A DNA stretch of 64,000 nt from Natronosalvus amylolyticus (lineage in GTDB: Archaea; Halobacteriota; Halobacteria; Halobacteriales; Natrialbaceae). The position numbers were made by a program, and so were the translations under genes. The notes under the pieces were generated by a model. That model was given only the letters and a program-made list of their open reading frames with translations, had not been told where the DNA came from and made no database searches. This document shows positions 26,179 through 35,129 of the stretch, piece by piece (the first letter of the stretch is position 1; the number at the start of each line of letters is the position of its first letter). The stretch covers positions 124,001 to 188,000 of the forward strand of contig NZ_CP101156.1 in the NCBI RefSeq assembly GCF_024298845.1. Direction: 5' to 3'.

Positions 26179-26210
26179 GTAATATCCTCGGTCGACGTTT
26201 GGGAGGGGAC

Positions 26211-27275
26211 TCAGTGGTTCCCGTGAGGATTTTTCGGTAACTGCTCTCGCTGTCTGCGATGTCGTGGATGCTCGTTCGCGTAGACGTGATCGAACATCGA
26301 CTCGGGTTCGGGATCGGTTTCGGTTTCGGCCGTCTGGACGGCAGCCTGCACCCGCTCGCGAGCGCGATCGCGGACGGCTTGCTCGTCCTCGTCGGTCCAG
26401 CCGACCGTCGACTCGAGGTAGGCTCGGGTTCGCTCGAGTGGGTCTTCCCAGTCGTCACCCTCGTCCTCGTCGCGGTAGACCGAGGGGTCGTCGGTCGTCG
26501 TGTGTGGGCCACGCCGGTACGTGACGGCTTCGATCAGCGTCGCACCACCGCCATTGCGTGCACGTTCGAGTGCCTCCTGGACCACATCGTAAACGGCGAT
26601 GACGTCGTTGCCGTCGACGCGCACGCCCTCGATGCCGTAGGCGTTCGCCTTCTGGGCGATAGTGGCACTCGCTGTCTGGCGTTCTCGGGGCACCGAGATG
26701 GCGTAGCCATTGTTCTGACAGAAGAACACGGTGGGTGCGTTGAAGACGCCCGCGAAGTTCAACGCTTCGTGGAAGTCGCCTTCGGAGGTTGCACCGTCCC
26801 CCAATGACGCCATCGCGACGACGTCGTCGCCTTTGTAATTTGCTGCCATGCCGATGCCGACGGCGTGTGGCAGCTGGGTGGCGATGGGAATCGTGATGGG
26901 GAACGTCCGCAAGTCGTCTCCGTCCTGTCTGTCGACGTAGTTGCCACGGCCCATCAGATGACGGATTACCTCGGCCAGCGGCAAGCCACGCGTCAGGTAC
27001 ATTGCGTGGTCGCGGTAGGTCGGGAAGCAGTAGTCGTCGTCTCGAAGCGCCATCGCGGCCCCGATCTGGGCGGCTTCCTGCCCTTGCATCGGTGCGTAGG
27101 TCCCAATCCGACCTTGTCGGTGAAGTGAGATTGCCTTCTCGTCGAATATCCGGGCGAGTACCTGTGTCTCGTACAACTCGAGGAGTGTCTCCTCCGAGCA
27201 CACTGATGGACTTTCGTCCCGGGTAGTCGCAGTCTCCGGCAGCACCCGCACGAGGTCTTCGGCTTGACTTGCCAT
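26211..27275 (-). CDS. 2-oxoacid (pyruvate-type) dehydrogenase E1 alpha subunit, orphan
   Basis: This 354-aa thiamine-diphosphate enzyme subunit contains the TPP motif GDGATSEGDFHEALNF (about 165-180) followed by VFFCQNNGYAIS. It also has the entry segments PMQGQEAAQIG and FPTYRDHA. It needs an E1 beta partner, but no E1 beta, E2 or E3 gene is in this window. Haloarchaea carry several such loci; substrates proposed include branched-chain oxoacids. The start at 27275 (MASQAEDLV) is taken; four more upstream codons are in frame. Confidence 0.9.
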   Translation of the reverse strand: MASQAEDLVRVLPETATTRDESPSVCSEETLLELYETQVLARIFDEKAISLHRQGRIGTYAPMQGQEAAQIGAAMALRDDDYCFPTYRDHAMYLTRGLPLAEVIRHLMGRGNYVDRQDGDDLRTFPITIPIATQLPHAVGIGMAANYKGDDVVAMASLGDGATSEGDFHEALNFAGVFNAPTVFFCQNNGYAISVPRERQTASATIAQKANAYGIEGVRVDGNDVIAVYDVVQEALERARNGGGATLIEAVTYRRGPHTTTDDPSVYRDEDEGDDWEDPLERTRAYLESTVGWTDEDEQAVRDRARERVQAAVQTAETETDPEPESMFDHVYANEHPRHRRQREQLPKNPHGNH

Positions 27276-27498
27276 ATTGGTCACCAACGGTCTATCGAGG
27301 AAAACGGCACCACGCCTAATAAATGATGGCCTTTGGAAGTTTTTGGTGACGCTTTCAAATCGCCTTTAAGGAGGTTGTGAGGAATTATCAGTAACTACAG
27401 CTCGTTGTCGGCAAATATTGACGATCCCTCGAAACACCTACCGGTTCGACCGACCGCTTCCCCAACAGTTAGGCTGCCCCGACGGCCTACCCTTCCCT

Positions 27499-28821
27499 AT
27501 GGCAGACTGGATTGGGACACTTTTCACCAGTGACCGCGGCTGGAACCACCTCGAGACGCTCGTCGATATCGGGAACCGGATGGCTGGCTCACCCGGCGAA
27601 CGGGAGGCCGCCGAGCGAACACGTGACGCCCTCGAGGCGGCCGGTGCACGGAACGCGCGCCTCGAGGAGTTTGACATTCAGGGCTGGGAACGAGGGAGTA
27701 GTGCCGTCGAAGCCGATGGACTGGAACTCGACAGTATTGCACTCCCCCGCAGTCCCGCTGACTCGGTAACTGCACCGCTGGTCGACCTCGGGTACGGTCT
27801 GCCGGAGCAGTTCGAAGGCGCCGACCTCGAGGGCGCGGTCGTCATGGTCCGAAGCGACATTCCGAGTTACTACGATCGATACGTCCACCGGCGAGAAAAG
27901 TACTACCACGCGGTGGAAAACGGGGCTGTAGGTTTCGTCTACCGCAATCACGTCGAAGGCTGTCTCCCGCCGACGGGTAGCGTCGGGACGCCGGAGAACC
28001 CGATCGGCGAGATTCCAGCCGTCGGCGTCTCGAAGGAAGTCGGGTCGGCACTTGCTCGTCGCTTCGAGGACGAACCCGTCTGTATCAGCGTGGAGGCAAC
28101 TATCGAACCGGCCCAGAGCCAGAACGTTCACGCCGAACTCGGCCCAGAGACCGACGAACGCGTTCTCGTCACCAGCCACGTCGACGCACACGACATCGCC
28201 GAAGGGGCAATGGACAACGGTGCGGGCACCGCGATGGTCGTCGAACTTGCGGGCGCACTCGCCGAACGTGAAGCCGACCTCGAGACGCGAGTCGAGTTCG
28301 TCGCCTACGGCGCAGAGGAAGTCGGACTCGTGGGCTCAGACTACCACGCCGACACCGCTTCCCACGACGAAATCAAGGCCATCGTCAACAACGACGGCGT
28401 CGTCAGGGGTCGGACACTCGAGATGACGACCCACGGCTTCGACGCCCTCGAAGAAGCCGCCGAGGACACTGCCGACCGGTTCGGCCACCCGATCGAAACC
28501 ATCCCCCGACTCGGCCCCCACAGCGACCACTGGCCGTTCGTCCAGTGGGGTGTCCCTGGCTACCACGTGATGAGTACGTCCGACGAAGTCGGCCGCGGCT
28601 GGGGTCACACGTTCGCCGACACGCTCGACAAACTCGAGAAACGCGACCTGCTCGAGCAGGCTATCTTGCTGACCGACCTGACGGTTTCTCTCGCCCGTCA
28701 GTCGGTTTCCATCCCACACAAATCGGCAGCCGAGATCATCGACATGCTCGAGTCCCAGGATCTCGCCGAAGGAATGCGAATTACCGGCGACTGGCCGTAC
28801 GATACATCGAACGACCAGTGA
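27499..28821 (+). CDS. M28 family zinc aminopeptidase
   Basis: This 440-aa peptidase has a PA-domain-like insert (about 110-215) inside an M28 catalytic domain. Zinc ligands fit TSHVDAHD (His/Asp), MDNGAGTA (Asp), AYGAEEVGLVGS (Glu pair), NNDG (Asp) and the C-terminal GPHSDHWPF (His). It has no evident signal peptide, so a cytoplasmic aminopeptidase is likely. The frame is open 27 codons upstream; MADWIGTLF at 27499 is taken as start by domain position. Confidence 0.9.
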   Translation: MADWIGTLFTSDRGWNHLETLVDIGNRMAGSPGEREAAERTRDALEAAGARNARLEEFDIQGWERGSSAVEADGLELDSIALPRSPADSVTAPLVDLGYGLPEQFEGADLEGAVVMVRSDIPSYYDRYVHRREKYYHAVENGAVGFVYRNHVEGCLPPTGSVGTPENPIGEIPAVGVSKEVGSALARRFEDEPVCISVEATIEPAQSQNVHAELGPETDERVLVTSHVDAHDIAEGAMDNGAGTAMVVELAGALAEREADLETRVEFVAYGAEEVGLVGSDYHADTASHDEIKAIVNNDGVVRGRTLEMTTHGFDALEEAAEDTADRFGHPIETIPRLGPHSDHWPFVQWGVPGYHVMSTSDEVGRGWGHTFADTLDKLEKRDLLEQAILLTDLTVSLARQSVSIPHKSAAEIIDMLESQDLAEGMRITGDWPYDTSNDQ

Positions 28822-28904
28822 AGCGACCTGCCGGCCTGAGCAAACGCTGACGACGCAGTCGGTGGACCCACACGTTTTTCATCGCTTCACGGGAAGGACA
28901 CGGT

Positions 28905-29792
28905 ATGGAAAGCACCGGGTGGGAACTACCGGAGTCACCGGTAATCGGTATCGTTCACGAAGCCAGCGAGACGGGGTTACACCCCCCTACAGCGAAATCG
29001 CCTGCCACCCAGTGGACCGAGTTCCCAGCGTCCGAGGAGTTGTCAGCGTCGGAAGAGTTGCCAGCGTCCGATCTCGAGGCACACCCGGAACTTTCGCGAC
29101 TAGTTACCGCATTCGAATCGTCCACCGATTCCGTGCGATTTGTCGCCGATACGCCCGAACGCGTCCTTGCTCGGAACCCAGACCTCGTCGCTGCGTTCGG
29201 TAACCGCGCTGTGACTGCTCTCGCTCGAGCGACCGACTCACCACCGGCCATCCTCCCCATCGCAACCACGCCCGGTCTCGCACCGAGTTCGACCGATGAC
29301 CTGGAGGCCTCGGTCGAGGCGTTGTCTGCCAGCCAGTGTCGGCTCGTGGGACAGCCGGTGATGGCCGTCTCCTCAGCATCGTCGACCGCTCGAGCGGTCT
29401 TCGACGTCACGCTCGTCGCTGACGAGCCGGCACACATTTCGGAGTACAGCGTTCACGTCGGTGACCGCTCAGTTGGCCAGTTCCGGGCCGATGGCGTCGT
29501 CGCCGCGACACCCGCAGGCAGTCACGGGTATGCAGCCGCCGCATCCGGTCCGACGCTCGTCCGTGGGACGGATGCCCTGGCAGTCGTTCCAATCGCTCCC
29601 TTTGCCGTTCGAACCCGACACTGGGTAGTCCCGAACGACGCGCTCACCCTGACCGTCGAGCGGGACGATGACGTGGTCCTCTGTGTGGATGAACGACCAC
29701 TCGAGACGATCGGACCTGATTCACCGGTTTCCATCCGTCTCGATCCCGACTGTGGTCTGCGAACCCTCGAAACCCCTGAAAACACCGGATAG
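28905..29792 (+). CDS. NAD-kinase-like protein without the GGDGT motif
   Basis: This 295-aa protein matches NAD kinase in its C-terminal half. ADGVVAATPAGSHGYAAAASG corresponds to the TPTGSTAY region, then VVPIAPFAVRTRHWVVP, VLCVDER and a final strand pair. The N-terminal half is Ala/Ser/Asp-rich and lacks the GGDGT phosphate-donor motif, so kinase activity is doubtful. It may be a ligand-binding paralogue. It precedes the DUF7313-like membrane protein at the start of the respiratory region, with which it may share regulation. Confidence 0.7.
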   Translation: MESTGWELPESPVIGIVHEASETGLHPPTAKSPATQWTEFPASEELSASEELPASDLEAHPELSRLVTAFESSTDSVRFVADTPERVLARNPDLVAAFGNRAVTALARATDSPPAILPIATTPGLAPSSTDDLEASVEALSASQCRLVGQPVMAVSSASSTARAVFDVTLVADEPAHISEYSVHVGDRSVGQFRADGVVAATPAGSHGYAAAASGPTLVRGTDALAVVPIAPFAVRTRHWVVPNDALTLTVERDDDVVLCVDERPLETIGPDSPVSIRLDPDCGLRTLETPENTG

Positions 29793-29878
29793 TCCGTATG
29801 AACGCTCCCATTCTCCGATGGACACCCCGACAGGCGACATTGGAAAAATTCTAATGCTCGAACCTCTGTGATACACAT

Positions 29879-30331
29879 ATGCTTTCACCAGCGCTGCTCG
29901 GACCGATCGACGTCCTCGGCGAAACCGTCGTCGCAGGCGTCACGATCATCGAGTTCGTTTTGCTCGCACTCGTCGTGGTCAACCTGATCGTGCGCGCCGT
30001 CGCACACCGCTCGTACGTCGCCGCCGCCAAAGACGGAGCCGAAACCCTCTCGCGAAACGTTGCTCTCGACGTCACGAACGTCTTGATCGTCCTCGGTGGC
30101 TTCTACTACATCACCGTCCACGTTCACGGTGGCGTCGTCTTCACTACGCTCGCGCTCGGACTGCTGTTGACCGACTTCTTCGAGTTCGAGTCCCGAATGG
30201 TCGAACTCCGCCAGGAGATGCCACTCGAGCGGCCGAAAGCCGCACTCGTCGCCTCGACGTTCGTCTTCCTCTACATCGCCTACCAGTCGCTGTTCTTCCT
30301 GATCCAGCCGCTCTGGGACTCCGTCGTCTGA
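29879..30331 (+). CDS. DUF7313-like membrane protein
   Basis: This 150-aa protein has four hydrophobic segments (about 18-40, 60-78, 82-100, 118-140). It is a haloarchaeal family I recall as DUF7313, seen beside the cytochrome bc locus. Function is unknown; a role as an accessory to the bc complex is inferred from position. The ATG at 29879 is the only sensible start. Confidence 0.75.
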   Translation: MLSPALLGPIDVLGETVVAGVTIIEFVLLALVVVNLIVRAVAHRSYVAAAKDGAETLSRNVALDVTNVLIVLGGFYYITVHVHGGVVFTTLALGLLLTDFFEFESRMVELRQEMPLERPKAALVASTFVFLYIAYQSLFFLIQPLWDSVV

Positions 30332-30384
30332 AGGGGTCTCGAGCGCTCCGGTGTCGTACATCTGATAAAATTCGCCCGCTCAAT

Positions 30385-30436
30385 CCAGCATCTTGCTGGT
30401 ATTGCACCCGTCGTGGAACCCGGCGTTCACGCCGGG
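30385..30436 (+). other. Twin hairpins resembling an IS200/IS605-type right end
   Basis: Two perfect hairpins lie 19 nt apart: CCAGCA-tct-TGCTGG (30385-30399) and CCCGGCG-ttca-CGCCGGG (30419-30436). The second is preceded by GTCGTGGAA and followed by CGAGAATGTCAC, a context I remember from the 3' ends of haloarchaeal tnpB-containing elements. No transposase is present. This is a possible orphan end or RNA relic in the gap between 30332 and 30797. Confidence 0.4.
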
Positions 30437-30553
30437 CGAGAATGTCACTGAGCCCGACTGCGTCGAAGTCGACCGGCAATATTCGATTTCTCTGTCCTCG
30501 ACAAAGCCCGCTCTTTTCGACCTCGCTTACCGAAGCAGTGAGTCTCGAACCAC

Positions 30554-30769
30554 GTGACCTCGGAGGTGGCACCACTACGTACCAGATGCGTCGATTACGG
30601 TCAGCCATTGCACCGCGCTAAGACAGAGCGCAAGTGTGGTTGTCGCGCCTTCCCTACATCTCGCTCTCTCGAGTCGTTCCAGCATGGGCAGTGGGAAAAA
30701 CGCGGCCGTTGTTTGAGAGAACGTTGTCCGACTGTGCGGGCGCGTGCCAACTCTGTGGGTGGTTCGTGA
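30554..30769 (+). pseudogene. Possible decayed zinc-ribbon ORF
   Basis: A 71-codon frame reads RCVDYGQPLHRAKTERKCGC early on. That looks like a zinc ribbon in which a CxxC has lost its second Cys to Tyr (TAC for TGC). The remainder is Arg-rich and not protein-like. It could be a remnant or a chance frame; I could not identify a relative. Confidence 0.2.
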
Positions 30770-30797
30770 CGACAGGAAACCGGTGGAATCAGCCGGT

Positions 30798-31058
30798 CTA
30801 TCGGCTCGCGTAGTAGCTACGCGTCCGACGTCCCGCCGGGATGAGGACCCAGAACGTCAGCGCACCAAGCAGTGCGAAGTACAGTGCCGCGTCTTTGACG
30901 ACCAGTGCCATAGCCGTATACGTTCCCGGATCTTCGGGATTCGGTGCGACGAGCTGGGTGCTGTAAAACGACTCCGTGTTGTACCAACCCGCAAACGTCA
31001 TCCACACCAACAGCCCTGCGGTGAAGATGGCGAACCCCTTCATGAATTCGTCAGCCAT
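30798..31058 (-). CDS. DUF7314-like small membrane protein of the bc locus
   Basis: This 86-aa protein has two membrane segments (about 8-25 and 48-72) and an Arg-rich end. I recall the family as DUF7314. It is the last gene of the bc operon and overlaps the preceding gene by 8 nt. An accessory or assembly role in the respiratory complex is inferred from the conserved position only. The longer frame upstream is ignored because MADEFMKGF is the natural start. Confidence 0.8.
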   Translation of the reverse strand: MADEFMKGFAIFTAGLLVWMTFAGWYNTESFYSTQLVAPNPEDPGTYTAMALVVKDAALYFALLGALTFWVLIPAGRRTRSYYASR

Positions 31059-31380
31059 TATCTGAACCTTTGTCGGCGTCGTCTTTAGCGTTTCCCATTC
31101 CTTCGCTTTGAAACCGTGTCGAGAAGGCGTACGTTGCGGCCCCGCCTGCAATCAGGACGACACCCAGTAGCGCCAGTCCAATGCTGACGTCCGACGCCGC
31201 TGCTTGCGTTCTGTCGGTCGCCACGTCGAGCAGAATAAACCCGCCGAGCACGCCGACGACTGCGAGTAACGTCGAAAACACTGTTATCGTCTTGTACAGC
31301 CGCATCGGGACAATTATCTCTCGCTTCCCCGAGGCAGTCACTCGAGGCCCATCACTCTCTGTCGTCTCTGAGTCGCTCAT
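31051..31380 (-). CDS. DUF7315-like two-helix membrane protein of the bc locus
   Basis: This 109-aa protein has a hydrophilic start (MSDSETTESDG) and then two membrane segments (about 32-52 and 65-87). I recall it as DUF7315. It sits between the second cytochrome b gene and the DUF7314-like gene and overlaps the latter. No cofactor-binding residues are seen. It may be a small structural subunit of the complex. Confidence 0.8.
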   Translation of the reverse strand: MSDSETTESDGPRVTASGKREIIVPMRLYKTITVFSTLLAVVGVLGGFILLDVATDRTQAAASDVSIGLALLGVVLIAGGAATYAFSTRFQSEGMGNAKDDADKGSDNG

Positions 31381-31524
31381 AGTTAGTGCTTGGGGATGGA
31401 ACGAAATGAGTTCTGTGTCTGATCGCTCTGTACACCGTCCTCCTCGAGTGAGACTTCGAACGATGCTTCGACAACTCGAGTCAGGCGACGGGACGAAAAG
31501 GAATAGCTCAAACCGGGGTCTGAA

Positions 31525-32286
31525 TTACTGTGGCGGCCGCAACCGATAGTACCGCTTGTTCAGGTCGTACATGTAGCCTTCTCGCATCGTTTTCAGGACG
31601 GCGTAGGTAATTGCCGCCGACACGATGGGTAACAGGAACGCCAGATCGAACGTGATGGCGACCTCCCACGGGAACATGTCCTGGATCGGGAGGATGCTCA
31701 TGGTGAACGCGAAGACGACACCACCGACACCGACCGCGGCCCAGAAGGGCTCTTCGACGGGACGGCGTGCGCTCCCTTTGTTCAGGAAGGGCACGATTGC
31801 GATGGCTCCAACGGCGACTACGTTAGCGAGGACGCCGTACAGCTCGTCGGACATGATCTTCTCGCCACCAGCGATGGCCAACTCTGGGTTGAGCGGATCG
31901 AGGTGGAGCAGCCCGAACGACCAGTACAGATACCAGTCCGGCAGGATCACTGACGGGGTCTCGGCCGGGTTGGCCGGGTCGCCAAGGTGGGGTGGTAACA
32001 TCGCCGCCAGGAAGAGCAACATCCCGGTGAAGAAACTCGCCAGTGCGATGTTTCGAATCGTCTCGTGGGGCCAGGTCGGGAAGCCAAGTACGTCACGTTC
32101 GACGTAACTGGATTCCTGTCGAAGATCCTGGTCTTCACGGCGTGCGCGCTCGAAATATTCGTAGGTGAGCCTCGAGAGGCCCGTCGTCCGTTCTTTGCGC
32201 TCACGCCAGGTCGGCACTTCGTCATCCGGGGCCACGATGCCCGGACCGCTTCCATCCGTTCGTGGTTCGTTGTTTGAATCGCTCAT
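31525..32286 (-). CDS. Cytochrome b C-terminal domain subunit (subunit-IV-like)
   Basis: This 253-aa protein corresponds to the C-terminal part of cytochrome b or subunit IV of b6f complexes. About four membrane segments include FFTGMLLFLAAMLPPHLGDPANPAETPSVILPDWYLYWSFG; the PDWYLYW part matches the PEWY Qo-site motif with D for E. The hydrophilic N-terminal about 70 residues are longer than in b6f subunit IV. It is encoded directly after the heme-bearing N-terminal subunit, so cytochrome b is split as in b6f complexes. It contributes to quinol oxidation at the membrane. Confidence 0.9.
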   Translation of the reverse strand: MSDSNNEPRTDGSGPGIVAPDDEVPTWRERKERTTGLSRLTYEYFERARREDQDLRQESSYVERDVLGFPTWPHETIRNIALASFFTGMLLFLAAMLPPHLGDPANPAETPSVILPDWYLYWSFGLLHLDPLNPELAIAGGEKIMSDELYGVLANVVAVGAIAIVPFLNKGSARRPVEEPFWAAVGVGGVVFAFTMSILPIQDMFPWEVAITFDLAFLLPIVSAAITYAVLKTMREGYMYDLNKRYYRLRPPQ

Positions 32287-32290
32287 GGTA

Positions 32291-33085
32291 CTAGTGTGGT
32301 TCCGCAATTCCTTGCATCCAGACGATGCCGATGTGTAAGGCTATCAGCCCTGTCACGACAAATGGCAGGACGAACACGTGCAGGATGTACATCCGCTGGA
32401 GCGTCGGTTGTCCGAGGCTGAAGCCACCGAACAACAGCTGTGCTGTCCACTCACCAACGATGGGGACGGCCAGCGACATCTCGACACCGATCTGCCCGGC
32501 CCAGAAAGCCAGCTGGTTCCACGGGAGCAGGTAGCCGGTGTATCCGAACACCATCGTCAGGCTGAGCAGGATGATGCCGATCAGCCAGTTGAGTTCGCGT
32601 GGCTCTTTGTACGACCCGGTGAAGTACACACGGAGCATGTGCAAGAACACCGCTGCCGTCATCACCTGTGCAGACCAGCGATGGATACTTCGGAGCATGA
32701 ATCCGAAGTTGAGGTCTTTCATGATCGCGACGATGGTCTGGTAGGCTTCCGGTGTCTCGCCAGCTGTGGATGGCGCGTAATAGAACCCCAGCAATGCACC
32801 ACTTACGGCGGCGACGATGTACGCGATTACCGAGAACGAACCCAGAGCGTACAACGGATACCAGTACCAGAACTTGTTGTCGAGATTGTACTGTTCGGTG
32901 TGGCTCTTTGGCATCTGGAGGTTGATTTTGTAGTACATGTCCTCCAGTAACTCGAGGTAGTCGACGATTCGTAGTCGACGGTCGAGCCAGATCAGCGTCA
33001 TCAGATACGTCTTTTCGATGACGGAGAGGTCCTTCGTGGCGAGCCACGCGCCGTGGTCGTGTTCGTCTTTTCGCTCGAGACTCAT
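32291..33085 (-). CDS. Cytochrome b, heme-bearing N-terminal subunit
   Basis: This 264-aa protein has four membrane helices with the two His pairs that hold the b hemes: RSIHRWSAQVM with VFLHMLRVY on helix 2, and LHVFVLPFV with LIALHIGIV on helix 4. GYLLPWNQLAFW lies between them. It transfers electrons from quinol across the membrane. A hydrophilic N-terminal about 70 residues precedes helix 1. The start overlaps the Rieske stop (TAATG). Confidence 0.95.
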   Translation of the reverse strand: MSLERKDEHDHGAWLATKDLSVIEKTYLMTLIWLDRRLRIVDYLELLEDMYYKINLQMPKSHTEQYNLDNKFWYWYPLYALGSFSVIAYIVAAVSGALLGFYYAPSTAGETPEAYQTIVAIMKDLNFGFMLRSIHRWSAQVMTAAVFLHMLRVYFTGSYKEPRELNWLIGIILLSLTMVFGYTGYLLPWNQLAFWAGQIGVEMSLAVPIVGEWTAQLLFGGFSLGQPTLQRMYILHVFVLPFVVTGLIALHIGIVWMQGIAEPH

Positions 33086-33957
33086 TAGTTACCCTCCGGT
33101 CGTGGGAGCGACACGAACTGGTCTTCGGTTGGATTAAACGGTTCGTATACCGAGTTGTGGCAGTTACAGTAGATTTTGTTGTCTGCCCCGAAGTCGGGTG
33201 CGCCGCCGAGATTTCTGTATCCTGGGACACAACAGAAGTGTGTACACTTGTTCACGTACGCGATGTACCGGCCACCATCGTCATCCTCGGGACAGGACGC
33301 TTCGATCCAGTTCTGTGTGCGTTCGTCCATCCCGTCCAGATCGAGTTGATCGGTCTTGATGACCAGGATCGGAACGGTCTGTTCCGGCGGAACGTTCTGT
33401 GACCGCCAGGTGCCAGTGGCGGGCTTTCCCTGTCCAGGGTCGCCGATAGCAGTATCGAACTCGTCGTAATCTTCGAAGTGCTCGGTCAGCATCGCCTCGC
33501 CCTGGCTAACGTCGTCCATCCAGTCGTAGCCACCTGCGTCGTATCGGAACAGCGCGTCTTCACCGTCTGCATCCGGGACGACGCCATCGAACGTCTGGAG
33601 GCCACAGTACTGGTACCATTCGGTGGTGTACTCGACACCGCCGATTTCGGACGCCGAGCGGACGTACTCCGAACCGTCAGCTAGCGTTTCACTTTCCGGC
33701 TCGGGCCAAACACCGAGGAGTTCACCGTCGTCGTTGATCTCCATCGGAATCTGTGGAAGGCCACGGGGGGCCGGCCCGAGCGTTCTGTTCGCCCCGAAAT
33801 AGTTCATAATCCCACCACCGCCGCCGGTGGGGTTGGTTGCACTCGAGACGGTCACGGCGCCCGTCGCCAGCACGCCCGAAAGGACAGAGCCGCCGACGAC
33901 GCCTTTCACGAACCGTCGTCGATCTGATTCGACCGGGTATTTATCATCGTTAGCCAT
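33085..33957 (-). CDS. Rieske 2Fe-2S protein, Tat-dependent
   Basis: This 290-aa subunit carries a Tat-type start, DRRRFVKGVVGG, and a hydrophobic anchor (about 15-37). The cluster motifs are CTHFCCVPG and, 17 residues later, CNCHNSVYE. These give two Cys and two His ligands plus the extra Cys pair that forms a disulfide. HNS replaces the usual HGS. It accepts electrons from quinol and passes them to a carrier, here most likely halocyanin. Overlaps the cytochrome b gene by one nucleotide. Confidence 0.93.
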   Translation of the reverse strand: MANDDKYPVESDRRRFVKGVVGGSVLSGVLATGAVTVSSATNPTGGGGGIMNYFGANRTLGPAPRGLPQIPMEINDDGELLGVWPEPESETLADGSEYVRSASEIGGVEYTTEWYQYCGLQTFDGVVPDADGEDALFRYDAGGYDWMDDVSQGEAMLTEHFEDYDEFDTAIGDPGQGKPATGTWRSQNVPPEQTVPILVIKTDQLDLDGMDERTQNWIEASCPEDDDGGRYIAYVNKCTHFCCVPGYRNLGGAPDFGADNKIYCNCHNSVYEPFNPTEDQFVSLPRPEGN

Positions 33958-33959
33958 GG

Positions 33960-34364
33960 TTATCGTTTGTAGTATGGGTAGATTGCTCGTTTCACGGTAT
34001 CCCACGCGCCAGCGCTATCGACGAGCGTGGTCCCCTCGACGTCCTCTTCGTTGATGTAGAGGTCCTCCCATTTGCGTCGTCGCTTTTTGACGATCATGAC
34101 GTCGGGGAGAAACTCCTTCCGATACAACAGCAAGATGAATCCGAGGTTGATGAAAATCGCCGAGAGGAGGAATCCGAGCAGGATGTTTCCGTCACCGCCG
34201 TCGAGACCAGCGATCGCCCAGTTCGCTGCAAGTCCGTACACGAACAGTGAGACGAACACGATCTGGACGAACGTCAACAGGACGATTGCAATCGCTGCTG
34301 CGGTACTCTCACGCGGGGGCTCGTATCGGTGGATATCGCCGTACGTGGATCCTGACGATGACAT
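33960..34364 (-). CDS. DUF7318-like membrane protein of the bc locus
   Basis: This 134-aa protein has two membrane segments (about 20-45 and 60-82). A basic stretch follows the second (VKKRRRKWEDL), which points to a cytoplasmic tail, then YINEEDVEGTT and a final Tyr/Lys/Arg end. I recall it as DUF7318. It lies between the halocyanin and Rieske genes with only 2 nt on either side, so it is surely in the same operon; no cofactor site is visible. Confidence 0.82.
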   Translation of the reverse strand: MSSSGSTYGDIHRYEPPRESTAAAIAIVLLTFVQIVFVSLFVYGLAANWAIAGLDGGDGNILLGFLLSAIFINLGFILLLYRKEFLPDVMIVKKRRRKWEDLYINEEDVEGTTLVDSAGAWDTVKRAIYPYYKR

Positions 34365-34366
34365 GA

Positions 34367-35032
34367 TTATTTCCTCCCTGGACTACTGGTGTGTGCCGAT
34401 TCGCCGTATTTCAACAGGTAGAACGTAAAGACGAACGAGACGAAAATCGCGAGGAACGAAGCGATACCGACGAAGTGTTTCTGGATCGGAATCCCGAGTT
34501 CGTCGATGTCGACATCGGCGACTGCGGCTGCTTCGTCGGCATCGGTGGTCACTTCGATCGAACCGACCATCCCGACACCAACGTGGGGGTCACAGACGTA
34601 GTCGTACGTGCCTTCTTCGGTGAACGTGTACTCGTAGTCGCCGTCGGCTTTGAGGTCCGGGTGTCCTTCCCAGTCAGCGCCTTCGGGCTGCTCACTCGGG
34701 TTGATGTTGTGGTCGGCTACGCCGACCCACTCCCAGACGACCGTCGTTCCGGGTTCGATGGTCAGTTCGTCGGGCTCGAAGTAGTTGTCCCCGACCTCGA
34801 CGAACTCGGTGCCACCACCGGTGGCGGCTGCGCCGTTCCCGTTGGTTTCTTCGTCGCCGTTTTCGCCATCGGCGCCGTTTTCGCCCTCGGCTCCGTTTTC
34901 GGCGTCATCACCGTTTGCTTCGGTGCCGTCACCGTTCTCATCTTCTTGCGCCGCGACGGGTGTCGCAGCAGTCGCGGCTACGGCACCCCCGGTCACACCG
35001 CTTGCCGCTACCATAAACTCCCGCCTCTTCAT
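34367..35032 (-). CDS. Halocyanin (blue copper protein) with membrane anchor
   Basis: This 221-aa protein has a Tat signal (MKRREFMVAASGVTGG) and a Gly/Asn/Glu-rich linker (about 29-74). A plastocyanin-like domain carries copper ligands H108 (VADHNI), C147, H150 (YVCDPH) and M155 (GVGMVG). A C-terminal membrane helix (about 188-210) is unusual, since many halocyanins are N-terminal lipoproteins. Encoded inside the bc operon, it is the likely electron acceptor from the Rieske protein on the outer face, in the place of cytochrome c. Confidence 0.93.
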   Translation of the reverse strand: MKRREFMVAASGVTGGAVAATAATPVAAQEDENGDGTEANGDDAENGAEGENGADGENGDEETNGNGAAATGGGTEFVEVGDNYFEPDELTIEPGTTVVWEWVGVADHNINPSEQPEGADWEGHPDLKADGDYEYTFTEEGTYDYVCDPHVGVGMVGSIEVTTDADEAAAVADVDIDELGIPIQKHFVGIASFLAIFVSFVFTFYLLKYGESAHTSSPGRK

Positions 35033-35129
35033 ACGTGATGTTCTCAGGAACGGGTTTGCTTAAACCCACCGATGAGCGACCCACGGGCGGCCGTCGAGTC
35101 GCTTCGAAATGGCTAACTACCGGCGACTC

